Assembly: GCA_009760855.2 (NCBI GenBank)
Contig: WPIO01000337.1
Span: forward strand, 16,942-80,941
DNA: 64,000 nt
Direction: 5' to 3'
Source of the DNA: Cristatella mucedo
Taxonomy: Eukaryota; Bryozoa; Phylactolaemata; Cristatellidae
Shown: one piece after another, positions 44,550 to 57,129 of the stretch
How positions within the stretch are numbered: the first letter of the stretch is position 1
Layout of the letters: each line of letters starts with the position of its first letter
Program-made: the position numbers and the translations under genes
The notes under the pieces: generated by a model
Database searches by the model: none
Told to the model about the DNA's origin: nothing
What the model saw: only the letters and a program-made list of their open reading frames with translations

Positions 44550-44807
44550 TTGTTCGTATGTATGTATTGTATGTCTGATACCAGATGGTGGATTCACCAC
44601 CAGGGTCGGCCAGTGCACTGCTGTGGTCCGCCTGTGGACCGCTGGTACGATTCACCATCAGGAACGGCCGGGAGATACATCGGTGTTACGTCTCGCGACG
44701 AGGGGAGGTTGTAATAATTTCGATGTTCAGTCGGTGGTAGGGAGTCGTGGAGTTGTGCCCGTTATGAAATAAACTGTCAATTGGGTATCGGTGCTCACTT
44801 TTACAAC
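44550..44807 (+). mobile_element. Solo-LTR-like insertion related to the element at 14527
   Basis: Begins TGTTGTTCGTATGTATGTATTG and ends …CACTTTTACA, with an AATAAA signal near 44766. The flanking 5 bp ACTGC/ACTGA match at four of five positions. Its first ~100 bp follow the start of the element at 14527 ('GTATGTATTGTATG', 'CCAGATGGTGGATTCAC', 'GTCGGCCAGTG'). This supports an LTR-type 5' end for both. Length about 258 bp. Confidence 0.55.
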
Positions 44808-45524
44808 TGAGGTGCCAATTTTTCAGCTGTTTTCAAATTGCCCATAAAGAAGTTAGGTTCTCTTTTAAGGGGCTATCTGGAGTCCGCACGGTCAGTCATC
44901 AAAAGCTCATTTGCCATGACGATGGAGACACTTCATTTCCTCACTTTTCTGCCTGGATGCATCGAGATGCGGTTCGGCCATTTATATCGTAACCCGTTGC
45001 GACAGGAGCTGCTGCCGACCTCCCATCACGGCCGACGTCATTACCTCTGCACATCCGGAAAACGAAGTCAAGCCTGCCGTCAGAGCCAAGTGCCAGACAG
45101 CCAAATGGCCTCACACGTGGCTGACTGGACGTAAGGCTAGCTCAGGTTAGAACGGAGCTCTGCGCAGGCGATGTGGTTAGGAGATGGACCGACTAACGCA
45201 CTTAAGTAGATATAGTCGATGCAAGACTACGCTTCGAGAGCACGACAGGCGAACCTACTGCGACGAACAGCTATACGCAACTTAGACTGCCGCGGTTGCG
45301 TTCAGCTGGTTACTCAGTTAGCTGCCCGTATCTTGGGATGCTGTAGCGATCCGCCCTCGGGGTCGCATAGGGTAGTTTATTATACTCGGGCTTCGGGAGC
45401 TCGCTCAGTTAACTCCGTCGGTTTGGTACGCGCCGCATAAAGCGCTTGAGCCGGTGTGTAGCCTCTACTAACGGGCCCACAATATACTTCTGCTTTCGGC
45501 GCCCAGTTATGGCCGCTTGTGTTT
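44808..45524. other. No recognised gene
   Basis: A 98-codon plus frame at 44838-45134 has no recognisable motif. GC-rich. Confidence 0.4.
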
Positions 45525-46360
45525 TAGCCCCACCTCAGACTGCATTACACGGTCCAAACAGGAGCTGCAGGAGTTGCTTTGAAATGGCAATTCCTGACCG
45601 CATACGACGCTCGATGACCTTCCAGGCTCGTGTAGGCGTTTCGTACCTCGCTAATTTGAGCCCCCCTATCACTTGTTGGGGCGTGAGTTTAGCTAACTTC
45701 CACTTTTCATTGAAGGCGGTTCGAGCGAAGGTTTGATTTTCTTTTGCAGCTTCTTCTCAGCACATAATAATAAGACCATAATAATAATAATACCATTAGG
45801 CCAACCTCAGCCGACGATTACTGCGAGAGCCTCCAGCGATGGGCATGAATTTCCTGGGAGTGTGGTCGTCTGTGCGGTGGCATCGAGACGGAGCGGTGCG
45901 TGACGGTGACTACTTTAGCGGATGGCGCCGCGGCTTACGTCGCGTGCGACCGAACCACGACTGGTTAGTGAATTTTTGCGAGGAGTACTGCAGAGAGTGG
46001 ACGGCGGCAGAAGTGGGTGGTCCCTCTGGAATTACCACGTCCCCGCTCCTTAGGAGCAAATGTGCGAGGCGAAATCTGCAGCTGAGATGAGGGCTACGCT
46101 TATATGGCTTATTAGCAAAAGTTCGCGGCATTCCGCGAAAAAGTTCCTCAACTCAAGGTACGGTCTCCAGAGGGTTTGCGGTTCGTCCCCTTTCAATGAG
46201 CGCTTTGGCGCGGGGCGTGAATATGGGGGTTTTCGCTGAGCGGTACGCGCTTACGGCTTATCCACAAAATTTCGTGGCATTCCGCACGCCAACGCTCTTG
46301 AAATGGGCTGTCGAGTTTTGCTCGTTCGCTAGTCCGCTCAGCCACGTTGCATTCGTTGCG
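45525..46360. repeat. Repeat module D, copy 3
   Basis: Matches copy 2 at both ends but lacks most of its centre, with a short (ATA)n near 45778-45795 at the junction. Blocks include 'CAATTCCTGACCGCA', 'ATTTCCTGGGAG', 'CTGGTTAGTGAATTTT' and 'GGGGCGTGAATATGGG'. A small family A piece may lie at about 46150-46190. Confidence 0.75.
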
Positions 46361-46369
46361 ATTTGTACA

Positions 46370-46589
46370 GTTGATGGCGGCGGCGAGATTCTGACGATTC
46401 TGCTGATGAGTCGTCAGAATGGCCACAGTAAGTGCTCCGATCCGAGCTTCGCCGCCGCCGTCGCAATATATTAGTCTACGTCGTCAGCAGGAGGACCGGG
46501 TAGAGGTTGAAAGACTTATATCAATACAGTAGACGTTGAGGTTGGATAGGAAATAACAAATGCAGCAGGCCTAGAAGAATAGAGCCATA
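46370..46589. repeat. Repeat module C, copy 3
   Basis: Block order as in the other copies, starting 'GATGGCGGCGGCGAGATTCT'; again followed by family B. Confidence 0.8.
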
Positions 46590-46865
46590 ACGTACTATAT
46601 CTACTTTCCAGCCAACCGACTGCTGCACATCCTTACCAGCAGTTCTGAGCTGCTGCTTTCATGCTACTCATTATCTCAACAGGTCTCCCAACTCAGCTGT
46701 GCTACTCACTTTCTCTCTGTTGCTTGAGGTGAACTCTGTGGGCTACCGAATACGTACCGAAAGCCGCTTAGGCTGGGAGTATGCTATACTAAACTCTTTT
46801 GCGTAACAATCACACCGTCTTTGGGCTTTGTGAAAATACAGACAGATATAAATTACATTATGTTA
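46590..46865 (+). mobile_element. LINE family B 3' end following module C3
   Basis: From 'TATCTACTTTCCAGCC' to the 'AATTACATTATGTTACG' terminus, including 'GGCTACCGAATACGTACCGA'. Confidence 0.85.
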
Positions 46866-47589
46866 CGTTATTCGCACTAATCTCGAGCGGCGTCCAGCCA
46901 ACGCCTCCGGCGTAACGCACTTGGCGATACTCTCGCGAGAAATTGAAACATATAAGGCCGCGCGGTAGGCACGACGTGACATTTAAGAGACCCTCGACAG
47001 CGCCTGACACTTGGACGCAGTAGCGGCATCGTGACGGCACGGTTTACGCGTCGTTGCTTGACGGCCGCCAGTGTGCGCCTTCTAGTGTTCGCTCAACAGT
47101 CGTCCTACGACTGGACGATCTCTTCGGACAAAAGGCTAATTTGCATGCGAGGCCGGCGACAACGCTTGGGCTCTCGTTTCCATCGCAGTCGGTAATTACG
47201 GAGTAGATACAAGCCTTCATATTACAACCGTCCTCGCTAGGACGATCTCAGGACGCGGCGACCAATTCCGTACATGAAATCTAGCGTAGCCGATTCACTC
47301 CTGACTAACATCGCGACATCCCCCCGAAAAGACGACACTTAAAGGAATGCCTGAAATCCGATTGTAGGAGATCCCCCCTGGACGTTTTCGCATTCCTGGA
47401 ATCCCCCCTTGGTGGAGCCTAGTACATATATCCCCAGACATTTCCCCCGAAGTAGGACATTTCCCCCCTGTGTTGGATGTTCTTTCCACTTTCCTAATCA
47501 GTACAAGTTTCGTTGATTTCCTCTCCAAGCTAAGCTCAGCTAGGAGGTTGAAGCAATTCATCCAGCACTTAGACCTCTATATCTGTGTC
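46866..47589. other. No recognised gene; clustered C-runs
   Basis: Around 47320-47470 there are six CCCCC(C) runs spaced 20-60 bp, mostly preceded by ATTT, ATCC or ATC. An 88-codon minus frame through them is not convincing. Confidence 0.4.
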
Positions 47590-47593
47590 AGTC

Positions 47594-47630
<37 letters not shown>
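47594..47630. repeat. (TGTC)n microsatellite
   Basis: About eight tandem GTCT units. Confidence 0.95.
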
Positions 47631-47632
<2 letters not shown>

Positions 47633-47989
47633 ACTCGATCCTTCTTTCTTTGGAGCCTCCTTCGCTTGAGATCGAGAATTTTAAATGTGGCTGATGTACA
47701 ATTACTGAAAAGCTTACGTACAACAATGCCGTTGTCTGACAATATCAACAGTGGGCAGTACAAAATACAAACAAAATATTTCTGGTTCACCTCGGAACCA
47801 CTAGACCACTTTGTAGTCACTTGGCGTGTGCTGGGAAAGGAACACGATTCAGCTAATGTGGGATAACATTCTCAAATTCAGCACGTATTAGTATATGAAC
47901 AACAATCCGTGCGAATAGAGCGCATGGTGCGAGGAGTAGGCTTATTTTTAAATTCATTAATTTAAAGCTTGAAGTGGAAGTATTTCTTA

Positions 47990-48165
47990 ATGGCAAGCAA
48001 GATCCAGAAAAGGAAGAGATTTAAACATGAGTGAAAACGCCTTTGATGCAATAGTTGCTTGAGCAAGGGGCAGTCCGAGTCGCTGCAGACGAGCTTGGCT
48101 GCAAAGCCTCGCACCTGCTGCAAGCGTCATGTTGCACAGGCCGGACGATCTGCCAGTTACGGCTG
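47990..48165 (-). mobile_element. LINE family A remnant
   Basis: The minus frame 47987-48169 reads 'LCNMTLAAGARLCSQARLQR' and 'ATIASKAFSLMFKSLPF', a shortened version of 'LVQNSAARLVCRE' and 'RIDFKVLSLTFRSL'. Confidence 0.6.
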
Positions 48166-49120
48166 TCACCGAATACTCGCCGCAAGCCGCCTAGGCTTGA
48201 AATTAGCAGCAGACAACTCTCCTGCCTAGCAACCAATGAGCCCGAGTGGCTTTGAGGCATCGCGGCATATGGGTATGTTAGCATCGAGTCATCGAGTCTC
48301 GACCGGACACTGCGAACTGATGGATGAGCTACGCTGCGGCTCACTTATATAAGCAAATGGCAGATTTTTTAAATAATGCCGTCAGCTTTTCCCATGACCT
48401 TCTTACCATTCGTTGTGCTTGTCGTACGAAGCTACTCAAGACTCTAGACACAGCAAAGCCTCCGTCGTTCAAAAGCGCGCGACGTATCGCCTGGCACCCG
48501 CCATTTCGACACCCTGTCTCTGTTGGCCTCGGTCCAGCAGCTTTACAAAGCAACGAGTAGCACGCACCGACCGGCGTCTCCTGCTGCTTGGATTGATGCC
48601 AGCCAATCGCTACTGGGCAGCGTGCAGTTTCGCTGGCACGCCTCCGATCTAAGCCCGCCGTAGGCGCTCTTTTGACAATCTGCCCAGCTGGTGCGGGCGG
48701 TGGTCTGTCTTTTCTCAGTTTCCTCAGCGTCGCTCTGCAATACTTGCTCCTCCTCCTCCTCCTCATAGGTGAGCTTCACGGTCGGAGCGAGCGTCGGCTG
48801 CAGGTGCGGCTTTCACTCTAGGGCTCCCCACTTGCTCGTTTAGCGCGATGCCGCTGCCTCTGCCAGTTTGCAACGTCACGTGGCATTCGTCTCGGCGCCC
48901 AGCAAAACGTCGCAGGGGCCGTGATGGCACACTGGTGAGCCGTGATGGCACACTAGGTAAGGCGGTTTCTTTCACGACCTCGGTCCCGAGGTCGTGGGTC
49001 CTGCGTTGTGATTCCTGCGGTGGGCGGTCCTTTATCGCCACTGCAAGCGGTGGTGATAGCCGTGAAGGCTCTTCTGTCGCTATCCAAAAAAGAGGCTGTT
49101 TAATCAGCTAGGATTTATTT
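48166..49120. other. GC-rich sequence without recognised genes
   Basis: Long frames here (for example 48341-48766 minus, Arg-rich) follow from GC-richness and lack motifs. A 20-bp unit containing 'GAGCCGTGATGGCACACT' is repeated in tandem near 48918-48955. Confidence 0.4.
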
Positions 49121-49600
49121 ATTTATTTTAGGGGCGCATATCCAGACATCTGCACGGGTCAGCTGACCTTGCACTCAAGCGGCGTCGCTCGAGGGGCGGG
49201 ACTAACGAGCCGACCCGGTGATGCCTGATGTGTGCACCTGTGGCTTCTCGGCTGCGACGTATGCCCCGACAGCGGCGGGTGGTTGAGCCGTTTACGTTAG
49301 CATGTGGCCCACCACCAGAGAGACACTCCAGTATCTGTGGTGAGTCAGTCAACCCCCCCCCCCGCTCGTATACGTACCCGCTAGGGAATAAAGACGAGAG
49401 TCTCGTTCACTCCTCGCATTCGCCAGCTCGCGTCTTTGTGTCTTCGTGGGACTCCACTAGCGCTGCTGCCGCCGGAGACACAGTAACATTACTCGCGTCA
49501 GCTTGTTCCTCTAGAGAAGGGCGTCCCGGTCTGCCGCTGTCTCTACCTGAAAACCTTGAAGTCAGGGTCTGCTCGTGGCGAAACCTAGGCCTTTAGGGAC
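49121..49600 (+). mobile_element. Possible solo LTR or LTR fragment
   Basis: A GC-rich segment carries a 'GGGAATAAAGACGAGAGTCT' signal followed by 'CGTTCACTCCTCGC' and a T-rich stretch, like the R-U5 boundary of an LTR. Neither end has been defined and no target duplication was found. Confidence 0.3.
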
Positions 49601-50924
49601 CCGGGTCGTAATCATCTCGAATAGGACGGGTTTTTCATAGTTCCTTGCCACCATTGTCACTACAACTCATCAAAGTTTCCGATGTCACCAATGTGTTTCT
49701 GGGGAACAGTTGAACTATCGAAGAAACTCTATTCACCGTTTATAGCTGGCTTTGAAGTAGCCGATACAAAAAAGCACTGCTGAAAATGGCTGCATGGAAT
49801 CTGAAGAACGAAACCCGGAATCGGGTTGAACATTAACACACTTGTATTATAGACGAAATATGCAAATAAATAAAAAAATATCTTTGCTAGAATGAAATCT
49901 AACGTACTAACAAGTTAGCGAATATGAAAGTCGCAAAATATGTGTTAATAGACCAGGCTCAGTCCAAGTTGGTAGAAGCAAGCTCATACTCAGTTTAGTC
50001 GGAAGTTTTCTGATGTCTCAATTCGGTTCTAGGTCACAATCTGTCTCGTGAATTGCGACCCCCTGGCTAAGCTGTAACTACATGTAGGGCACAAGTACTC
50101 AGCCCTGAATTATGCTTCACTGAGCCCAATTTATTAGTGGCTCATGTATCGTTCGTATTCAAAGCTACGTGTTTCATAATGCTTGACCTTGTATCTGTGA
50201 CTCGATATAAGCCTGCAATTAACTGGGAGGAAGAAAACTACGCAGCGATTAACCAACTCAGAACATCTCCCGCTCATTTGTGACGCATATCTGAAGCAGT
50301 AGCATGAGTAGTAACCAGTAGTGAACTCGTATTGAACGATAGTAAAAGCAAAGTGCTCGTTAGTCTTAACCATTAGCTACTACAGAACTAGGAAACTTAT
50401 TTCTAAAAATGGGCTAGCAGTCACATCTCCTTTAACTTGTACATTAAATCTGAGGGTCCTGTTCCAAAGTGACCTTTTACCAGATTGCAGCAACTGCTTC
50501 TCTGTGAAGTCTGTCTAATCTCAATTACATAAAACTGTGAACATTGGGCCGGCTTTGACAATATTATTATATTGAAGTTGGCCAATGCATGAATGACTTC
50601 CCGTTTTGACTTCAACAGTGCAATATTCCATGGTACGCTCACCGTTAGTGCAAATATTGGCAGCAAAGCTTGTCAGTCGTGAAGTTTGCACTCGCCCTAT
50701 TACACCCATTCTAACCAACCTTTACTGGTATCTATCAAGCAGAATATCAACTTCAAGATTGTATCACTTAAATTAAGGTCCCTTTCTGCTCTATCTCCCG
50801 CCTAAATATCCGAAATACTTGAAAATTCAAACCAGGCTTCGTAACAGCCACCCTTAAGACTCAAGTAGTTTAACTGTTTTTAACGAACCCCAAATCACTT
50901 TGGAAACCCTGCCTTTAGTTTTCT
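49601..50924. other. No recognised gene
   Basis: Return to AT-rich composition. Short frames only. Confidence 0.45.
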
Positions 50925-51297
50925 CTAATCATAACAATAATAATACACTTGATAAAGTACCCTCAGAGAACGCAATCTCTTTCTAGGCACTTTACATTTA
51001 CCGCAAAGGAGATACGCTCGAGTGGTGAGTAATAGCATGCTTGATAAACATGAACAGCATAGTTATGGGTGACAGACACAGGGTCAGCATGTGAGTGTGG
51101 TGAGTGGCAGCATGCACAGAGTAAGCACGCTTAAGCACATAAAGGACGAATAACAGGGATCTACTAAATGATGTCATACATAGGTGCGTTTTTAGTTTCT
51201 TTTTAAATGTCGTCGAGTCAGGGTATTTTGTGACGGAAGTCGGGAATGATTTCCAGGCATTGGGAGCATACGAACCAAAGGCACGGTCTCAAAATGG
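50925..51297 (-). mobile_element. LINE family A 3' end with RT C-terminus
   Basis: Minus strand: ATT tail at 50932-50945, hairpin, full 3' UTR and the end of the RT ORF to 'GCACGGTCTCAAAATGG'. Confidence 0.88.
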
Positions 51298-52111
51298 TGG
51301 TTTGTTCGCTTCCAAAGCCCGAATCTCAATCCAGCAACCATCACGATAAACCTTGATGACATTAAAAATATTACTAAAAACGAACCAATTTCAGGCAGCA
51401 TTCGCTGAGCCAATGCAAGCTGTCTTTTTTATGTGTATGCCTTCTGCCATTTCGCCGATTATCACGAAGCAGTTGTAATACTTCCTTTCAAGCATGCTTA
51501 AAGTGCAAAGACAAAGATTGATCTATCTTAGGATGCTATACACATGCCTTATTGTTCTTAATAATTTTTTGATGACTGTTATTATTATTCTCTGTTATGT
51601 CGGGTGTCATGGCAATAATTAATAGAGTGGATGGCCACCACATTCTTGCACGCCTATTGCTTTGCCTGGGCATCAAGTTTAAATCGGTCCTAGAAGCACA
51701 GTGGATATGATTGATAGCAGCCATACTCAGCTCTGCTTATGCGAGAGGTTTCGGGAGTCCTGAGCTCCATTCAGACTGAAAATGCCCTGACATTGTAGCT
51801 AGGGGGTGATCCCATTAGCAGCTAACTAGCTAAATTTTCCGTGAGATGCTCAGCAACTATAATTGGCAAACTAGAAAATGTGGCCTAGCTCACCGACTTA
51901 GAAGACTTTTTATAACCCTGGCATTGCTACTTTCTGCCCCACACTCAGTGTCTGTCATCACTGCTTCTACCGCATACGTGCAAAGCCAGAGTTACACAGC
52001 AATTTATCATATGGATTGCATTCTTGCATAGCATTTAGCCCCGAGATCCCAGCTTCTAAATTCCCCATTTGACATTCCCCTCCCCACCAAGGTCACAGTA
52101 AATATATTTGA
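51298..52111. other. No recognised feature
   Basis: Non-coding, nothing recognised. Confidence 0.45.
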
Positions 52112-52295
52112 TGAGCGATGTCGCATACTCCAACCCGGTGGTATTAACGTGCTGGCCTCGAAACGAGGTCAAGGTGAATGTATTCGACGACCAAGACCGT
52201 GGGCTCGAGCCCCCGTGACTTGTGTAAAGTGGGTGAATAGAGTTTTAACTTTACTTGGGGTGCTATAGAAACGAATTATAGTGTATTATTATTTT
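52112..52295 (+). mobile_element. tRNA-derived SINE, second copy
   Basis: Head with 'CCAACCCGGTGGTATTAACG' (A-box-like) and 'GGGCTCGAGCCC' (B-box-like, 52201-52212). The tail at 52226-52285, with 'GTGAATAGAG', 'CTTGGGGTGCTAT' and 'CGAATTATAGTG', aligns with the tail of the copy at 12533 and with the family A 3' end. An ATT-rich 3' tip follows. More diverged than the first copy. Confidence 0.72.
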
Positions 52296-53449
52296 TGTAC
52301 ACCAACTCGATCTCCATCTAGATGCTTTTCCAATAATGCAGGGATCGAGCCAACGACCTGGATCGTTAAAGGCAAGCTTGTTACGTCTAGGTCAAACCAG
52401 GAGGCAGCAGCCTACACTTTGTACCCCCCTTGACTGAGATCCTTAGGAAATAGCATTGCCGAGCTGTTTTTATTTTCACACAAAGATGCAGCAGCAACAG
52501 GCAGGATGCACCAGCACTGGTCTAGTGGTGGTCCTGGTCAACTGTTTTAGTTCTCTGACTGCTGTAGCCTGCTTGCTCATCGGCGGAAATTCAGAGGCGT
52601 TTCTCACTGCTACTTCTGGAGACGGCTAGAGTAGACGGTTGTAACCTCGATGCTCGGACTGGCTTCCGGCGGCCGCACACATGACCTTAACAACAAAATT
52701 ACATTGATACAAATAAGGCATTGGCCGGAGAAGAAGCATGCCAGTCAGTTGTGCTTTTTCAGCACTCGTGAGCACACAAATAAACATTCATGCACGAAGA
52801 GTAAAAGCTGTAAGGATCATGTGAATTTTTAGCTCGTTTTTAATGTTCTTAAGTCGAGAAATATCGTGACTTCAGCTGGGTCATTAGTCTGTGGGAGTAC
52901 TTGAACTGTCAATGTCGGTGCTTGATGTAATGTGACGTATCTCCGGCTTCAACTCCTCAAAGCCACAAGGACTAAGTGGCTGAAGAGTGCTCAATGTAGC
53001 CGGCTCTAAGTATTAGTGACATTTTGTTAGGTGCTGCCCTATCTCCTAGATCGAGGGAGTAGTATTGGTACACTTGCTTAGGCTGATCGCCAGCCAGAGT
53101 GGGATGCATATTTGCATTGGAGACCACAAATTACACTGTTATTAATGCACTGGAACCTGGTAGACATGCAGCAGAAGCACTTTGGCATAGCTGATTGGGG
53201 CGTCGATTACTGCAGAACGAGGTCCAATGCCAATGTCTGCAGCAACAGCAAATATCAAGCAGATCTGCCGAAGCTCGTGCCGACCACGCCTCCAGATGAC
53301 CGTAGTCACAATGTAGCAAACTCATCAATGCATGCTTGATGACAGTCCATTTAAATGGTCAGCGAAGGACACGTCAGACATGGTGAATTTTCTCAACTTG
53401 GACCTTTTCAAGCCAACGATTGCTAGCAACTTTCCAGCCAAACCGTTCA
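52296..53449. other. No recognised gene
   Basis: Short frames only. The part near 52850-52910 may be a very decayed family A piece. Confidence 0.4.
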
Positions 53450-53599
53450 GCAGCTTATGCTTGACCCTGACCTCGAATGCAGCAGCATTGGCCAATGCAG
53501 GCTAGCTTCCCTGTACAATTGGCAGGCTCCCTTCGCTAGCACAGCTGGGGCTCAAACCTTCGTGTTCGACAGGACCGCCAGGGATCGCTTGACCGTTGC

Positions 53600-54040
53600 A
53601 GCCCTTTTCTTGGGTTCGACGAATTACCACAATCCAACACAATCCAATCTAATTAGGTTAACAACGACCAGACGTAAGCATTGCCGAGCTCAAATTTTTT
53701 CACTCATATTGTAGCACACGTTTGAATTTATCTGTCCACCAAATTTCATGTCGCTGAGCCCATCCAATTTTATACAAATGATCTTTGACGCCGAATGCCT
53801 GTACCACAATCCACCGAAATCCATTCTAGTTGACGTCAAAGCCACCACAAATCAGCTGCAAACAGCTCCAGAAAGTTTGGAATATCAAACTACGCTACAC
53901 GTATAATCTACACAGAAAGTTTCGCTCGATTCCACTATCTTGTTCTCACGAAGTCCACTGAAATAAGATCGCAATGACCGAGGCTAATACCACAATCCAC
54001 CTCAGTCCACTGCATTCAACCACGAAACAAAAGAAATCCT
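53600..54040. repeat. Degenerate tandem repeat of about 180 bp
   Basis: The motif 'ACCACAATCCA' followed by a short purine/pyrimidine block recurs at about 53629, 53811 and 53990, and sequence between the occurrences is loosely alignable. Two to three diverged units. Confidence 0.45.
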
Positions 54041-54104
54041 GATCGAAAAGCTTCACCTGAGAATGAGGCACTACACACCGGCCCATGGTTTTGGTACTGT
54101 CTCA

Positions 54105-54870
54105 CGAACTCAATATCTAATTTATGTAGGATTTTTACATTTGCTGAAAAGGAAGCACGATCGATTTATGAGTGGTAGTATGCTCCATAACAACAGGAAA
54201 AACATGGTTAGGGATGACATGCACAGGGTCAGCATTCAAGTGTGGTTAATGGCAGAAAGCACAGTATCAGCATGCACAAGCACATAAGGACGAATCACAG
54301 GGTCCAACTAAATGCTGTCATAAATGTGTGTGTTCTAAGTTTATTTTAAAATTTGGACAAGTCAGGAGCTGTCGCGACGCAAGTCAGAATCGTGTTCCAG
54401 GCTTTGGGAGCCTTACGAACTAAAGATAGTGACTCCAAAGTATTGGAGATTTGTATGAGGCATAGATACAAAGTTAAAGCTGTGATGAACGGATCCGTTT
54501 TTAGCTCTTAAATTATGTCGTCGAGTCATAGGAAGTCGTGAGGCAAGGCCAAAGTAAATTCCGAGCCTTGGGAGCATGCAAACTAGAGGGATAGTCTCAA
54601 AAGGATTTGAGATTTGTACGATGTACTGGTAAACAGATTCCGAAAATCGGGTTTTCCAATGCCTAGCCTGGTGGGAAGTTGATCTAATCGGTAACCTGGA
54701 GCCGAACAATTAATGGAACTAAAAGGGAGTGACAAAACCTTGAAGTCGATGCGTTGCTTGACTGGAAGCAAGCGAAGGTCAGCGAAAAATGGTCAGATGC
54801 TGCAAAAGCAAAGCTCACGACAGACGAGCCTAGCTGCAAAGTTGTGCAACAGCTGCAGACCATGTCTGTA
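54105..54870 (-). mobile_element. LINE family A with an internal partial duplication
   Basis: Minus strand: decayed 3' end, 3' UTR, then the end of the RT ORF twice. The block from 'TAAATGTGTGTGTTCTAAGT' to 'ACTAAAGATAGTGACTCCAA' (about 54330-54440) has a second version at about 54495-54605. It then continues through 'TGACAAAACCTTGAAGTCGA' to about 54870. Confidence 0.78.
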
Positions 54871-55194
54871 GTTGGTTAGCTGCCAAAGCACTGTAAGCAT
54901 TCTCTACGAGCGTAACATCATCACCAGAGTGTACGATCAACAAAAACCTTAGACGCACCTGTTTAGCATTCATCGGATCTCATTGATTTTTCTGGGTGTG
55001 CCAATATATGCTGACACCAGACAAACCACCAGCAACCATGTCGTGAATGTTGGACCGGTGAATGTCAACTCCAACCTTGCTAGGCTTACTTTCATTGTGC
55101 ATGTCACCACTAATAATTTGATCTGGTTCATTTTCATCGTGTGCAGAGTGCCTTGAGAAAATATGAGGTATCTAATGCTGCTGTACAACTGCTT

Positions 55195-55410
55195 AAAAAA
55201 ATACAATTACTCACTTCCTCGATTACCTTCTGGACTCGGCTATACTTCTCATTTTAATTTTAATTTCCTTAGATTAAGTCTGTTGGCTATGGTATTTCCT
55301 GCTGCAGTAGCTTTTTCTGTTAGTGTGCAAGACAGTACTCTCTTGGGTGACACTCACTCGCTTCTAGTGCTCTGGCCTAGTTATACGTGAAGATACATTG
55401 AATTATGTTA
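55195..55410 (+). mobile_element. LINE family B 3' end, diverged
   Basis: 'TTAAGTCTGTTGGCTA' and 'GTGAAGATACATTGAATTATG' match the family B C-terminal and terminal regions. Confidence 0.6.
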
Positions 55411-56029
55411 AAATTCATTACTGACAATTAACTTCAAAAATGGATTCAATTAACTAGGTGATTCATTTATTATTCATCAAATATCCCTCACCGAAGACTC
55501 ACTTAGTCTCACATGTCGGATACTCACAGTATTATTGTTTGAGCTCAAAAGACTGATAGGGATTCAAAGTAAATTTTGGCAGGATATGTTAAAAGTAATA
55601 ATCAATATATTTGTTTAGGGCTTTAACGTTTTTTTGCGATTTTGGTTTCAGCAAGTAAGTAGATCTTTGAAAGTTGCATGAAATGGCTAGCTCGGTACAG
55701 CCATGTCACTCTGGCTAATTAAGAAATTGTTCTACATTAACTACATGGACTATTTGTAACTAATAGTACGCTCTTTAAATCACAATTCAATTCTTTACTA
55801 CAGTCAGTTTTTTGGAGCAGGAGGCAACATCTCTAACTCTTTTCCTGCTTTTCCATATTCCGGCATCACTGAACTTAGTCGAAAGTAATCAAAGGTTAAC
55901 CGCATTACACACACCGTCTCAGAGGTATAAGGACTTTAGCTTAGAGCAGCCTGAGCAAGGCTCCAATTATGGCACAGTAAAGAAAAAAATAATTAGGTCT
56001 ATGAGTTAAGTACCGGCAACAACAGGAGC
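55411..56029. other. No recognised feature
   Basis: AT-rich, non-coding. Confidence 0.5.
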
Positions 56030-57010
56030 TCCTTTAATAGTAATATAAACAATACATCTAATATAGTTCCCTTCGAGACTTTAATCTGGTTCTGGTCAAT
56101 ATTTATTTTCTGGAAAGATAGCACGATCTAGTGATTAATGGTAGCTAGCTCAATGACAACTAGCATAAGGCGGTTATGAGTGACATGCAAATGGCCAGCT
56201 TCAAAATATGCTTAGGGCAAAGAGCAAAGATTCAGCTCACATAAGCAAACTCAAACTCACACAGATCCACAAATTCTATGATAGACAGATGACATTTTCC
56301 TTTCTATTTACCTACAGTCTATAGTCAGGCCCTGTCTTGATGGATGTCAGACATGGTTTCCAGGCTTGAGAGCATACCAACTATATGCACGGTTTCCAAA
56401 GTATTTGGGGCTTTATAAGGTAATGATAAACGATTAAAATCAGAAAATTGGATCGTACAATGCCTAGCCTGATGGAAGATTATATTCTATAGGTAGACTG
56501 GAATCATACAATAAAAGGACCTAAAAGTAAGTAAGGAAACCTTGAAGTCGCCGTGTCGCTTGACTATGAGATAGTGCAGGTCGGAGAGAAGCAGTATCAC
56601 GTATCAAATGCGAGGCTCATGACAGAAAATCCTATCTGCAGACGCTTGCACGAGCTATAAGCAAATGATTGCACCGGCCGGTAGACCAGCAAGCAGTGAT
56701 CTAACAGAAATCGCGTCGGGATGTCTCAAGTACGTGGACCAATTTCGATGTGGTATCGACGTTTTGGCAAGCACAAAGTTTAGCAATGTCATGTAGCTTG
56801 GAGCAGGCTCACTTGAGTGTAGAGCTCATGTGACCGCCTGATGAAAGGTCACTTTGAAAAGAGGACACATTCATTTCTTGCAGATTAAACAGGACGATTG
56901 CAGGTGGAGCTAATTGCGAGGTTTAGCCTAGCCAATTTAGTAATGGCACTTGGTTTGCCCATAATGATTAGGTAAATCTTACCAAAATTCAATTTCAGAA
57001 ATTCTGCTTA
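56030..57010 (-). mobile_element. LINE family A, long but decayed
   Basis: Minus strand, covering the 3' UTR, RT C-terminus and back to 'GGCACTTGGTTTGCCCATAA' (the 'MGKPS' region of other copies). Numerous substitutions remove all long frames. One of the oldest copies by divergence. Confidence 0.75.
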
Positions 57011-57129
57011 AATCCCTGTGCACCAGTCATCAAAACACACTGCAGCCTTTGAGTTGAGAGAAATCGACATATTGATGGGCATGTAGCAATCAAGGCAAAG
57101 GTACAACTGTCTTATCTGCATAGAAGTGA

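Noticed and set aside
47569-47866. Frames across the (TGTC)n tract
   Set aside because: Microsatellite translation, no conserved domain.
48341-48766. 141-codon Arg/Ala-rich minus frame
   Set aside because: Expected by chance in GC-rich DNA; no motif and no splice context.
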